64,000 nt of DNA from Lumbricus terrestris. Lineage: Eukaryota; Annelida; Clitellata; Crassiclitellata; Lumbricidae. The notes beneath the pieces are model-generated. The model ran no database searches. It was not told the DNA's origin and saw only the letters and a program-made list of their open reading frames with translations. The stretch lies in NCBI GenBank assembly GCA_949752735.1, contig OX457039.1, forward strand, positions 23,166,830 to 23,230,829. The letters run 5' to 3'. The translations under genes were made by a program, and so were the position numbers. Shown in pieces: positions 62,810 to 64,000 of this stretch (the first letter of the stretch is position 1; each line of letters begins with the position of its first letter).

Positions 62810-63287
62810 CGGTCGGTCGGTCGGTCTGCTTGTATAGCCTACTTGCTTGCGTGTTGCCCATAGCTTATTTAGAGGTATTGCTTTAAACTTTTTGATTTAG
62901 TTACGTTTCATTTGCGGTGTTGCCCGTTTGATGTGGGCATATAAATATAATGCTGTAGTATGCCAAAGCAAATTTCTGTACAGGGTAACGGCCTCTGTTG
63001 CCATAGACCCTGGTCAAATCTGGATCCATCCATCAATGTTTTAGTTACGAAGAGTTAATATTCGGCCTTAGTGTGTAGTTGTTCAGTAGCCGTTGTTAAG
63101 GCAGTTTGTAGTTAAAGGAACAGCAGTAATCGTATTCATAATATCCAGACTTCTGCAGCGCCCACAAAAGCCAGGTCGCAGGAACCAGCTTATTCACGTG
63201 TGCTTAATCAAAACAAAATCGATAGGCAGCGGGTCAAGTCCGGAGAGTCAGGCAGGCAGACAGATGGTCGGCTAAGGTGGGTGATGT
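62810..63287. other. No gene seen
   Basis: A (GGTC)n stretch at 62812-62826. The segment CAGCGCCCACAAAAGCCAGG (about 63158) with ACCAGCTTATTCAC also occurs near 9905-9945, so it belongs to a dispersed repeat. Confidence 0.5.
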
Positions 63288-63758
63288 TTAGAGTTGAAAT
63301 GACGATGGAAGTGACTCAGTGAGGAGAAGAGGAAAAGAATCAGGATAGGGTTTGTGAAAGAGCAATGTTTTCAGTTTTGAGTGAAATACCTGTGGGGAGA
63401 TAGCGAGAGGTGGAGTTTTGGTGAGTTCGTCTGATGGGTCGAAAGTTTGCCGTAGTGCTGGCGGAAGTTTGTTCCAAAGAGGGGGAACGGCAATGGCTAT
63501 GGAGCGGTTTGCGAATTTCAGTGATGAAGTGATGGGAGGTCGAAGCATTGTATAATGGAGGATGAGGAGCGTGTTGAACAAAGTGGCTGGATGGTGAACA
63601 ACTGACGAAGGTAGAACGGCTGGGATGATTGAAATGTATTGTAAGTAGTTATGAGGTAAGAGCCTCGACGAATTCAGACGCACTGCGTGCGTGTGTGTAG
63701 TTAAGCCGTTTCCTGTCTCTCTGTCACATCCGCCATCATTTTCTATCATGGCTCCCAA
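63288..63758 (-). pseudogene. LINE ORF2 C-terminus
   Basis: ANRSIAIAVPPLWNKLPPAL and SPQVFHSKLKTLLFHKPYPD match the typical VxxxWNxLPxxLR...FKxxLKTxLF ending of L2/CR1/Jockey-type ORF2s. The upstream part of the frame is less clear. Truncated. Confidence 0.65.
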
Positions 63759-63799
63759 GAAGCAGATTGAAACTGTCGGTGTCTGTTCCCTTCACCTTG

Positions 63800-64000
63800 T
63801 CACCTTGTGCCGTCGATTCTTTGAATCTTAGCGACCGCCATGTTCAACCTTCTCCACTTGCTACGATCTTCCGTCACGTTTCTCAGTTCTTCCAAGTTCA
63901 TCTTCGTTCTCTCGTGTATTTCTTCCATCCACCTCCTTCTTGGGCGTCCTCTCCTTCTTCCTCCCTCTCCGCAGGCCAGCATCATCATTTTCTTTTTCCA
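63800..64000 (-). pseudogene. LINE ORF2 C-terminus (RTE/Jockey type), runs off the window
   Basis: RRRGRPRRRWMEEIHERTKM and NVTEDRSKWRRLNMAVAKI: the RGRPRxxWxxEI...DRxxWR end motif, as at 45407-45658. The rest lies beyond the right edge. Confidence 0.65.

Overview
This is eukaryotic, almost certainly animal, DNA. It is dominated by transposable elements, and the only host gene I can support is SLC25A1, the mitochondrial citrate carrier. Two of its exons lie on the + strand (42062-42199 and 54836-55059), each with GT/AG borders and matching phases, split by a 12.6-kb intron. The mix of element families (L2/CR1 LINEs with a 2A-like peptide, RTE, a LINE with a restriction-like endonuclease, Ty3/gypsy, many hAT and mariner relics) fits a marine invertebrate, perhaps a deuterostome such as an echinoderm, hemichordate or cephalochordate. 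The sequence alone does not settle the species. No rRNA, free-standing tRNA, CRISPR or prokaryotic feature was seen.

Layout. 1-10.4 kb: L2-like LINE fragments repeatedly interrupted by short inverted-repeat elements, a Jockey/CR1-like LINE and a tRNA-derived SINE that shares the L2 3' tail. 10.6-15.1 kb: a CR1-like LINE with an N-terminal 2A-like motif, split by an antisense L2-like LINE whose RT frame is intact. 15.2-22.46 kb: a minus-strand LTR retrotransposon with near-identical 1.6-kb LTRs, coding for Gag, a retropepsin and a 3CxxC zinc finger but no RT, RNase H or integrase. Its gag frame starts inside the 5' LTR. 22.7-23.2 kb: an unknown conserved reading frame.

23.6-39 kb: a four-level nest. 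A mariner-like relic carries a hAT element (8-bp target duplication). The hAT carries a 13.7-kb foldback element, FB1 (9-bp duplication), with about 4.5-kb inverted arms around a 55-bp loop. FB1 carries a second foldback element, FB2 (9-bp duplication), with tandem-repeat termini. A third element of the same architecture (10-bp duplication) lies at 49.86-50.67 kb, and a decayed half copy of FB1 at 55.4-57.15 kb. I read these as one class of non-autonomous foldback elements, possibly Mutator-like from the 9-11 bp duplications. No transposase for them is visible in the window. This is the strongest candidate for an undescribed system here.

39-64 kb: SLC25A1 exons with introns filled by L2, mariner, hAT, a broken Gmr1-like gypsy element, two copies of an RLE-type LINE, a CR1-like LINE, long trinucleotide arrays, an RTE endonuclease split by a hAT with a perfect 8-bp duplication, and LINE tails. 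Apart from SLC25A1, most reading frames are mobile-element pseudogenes.
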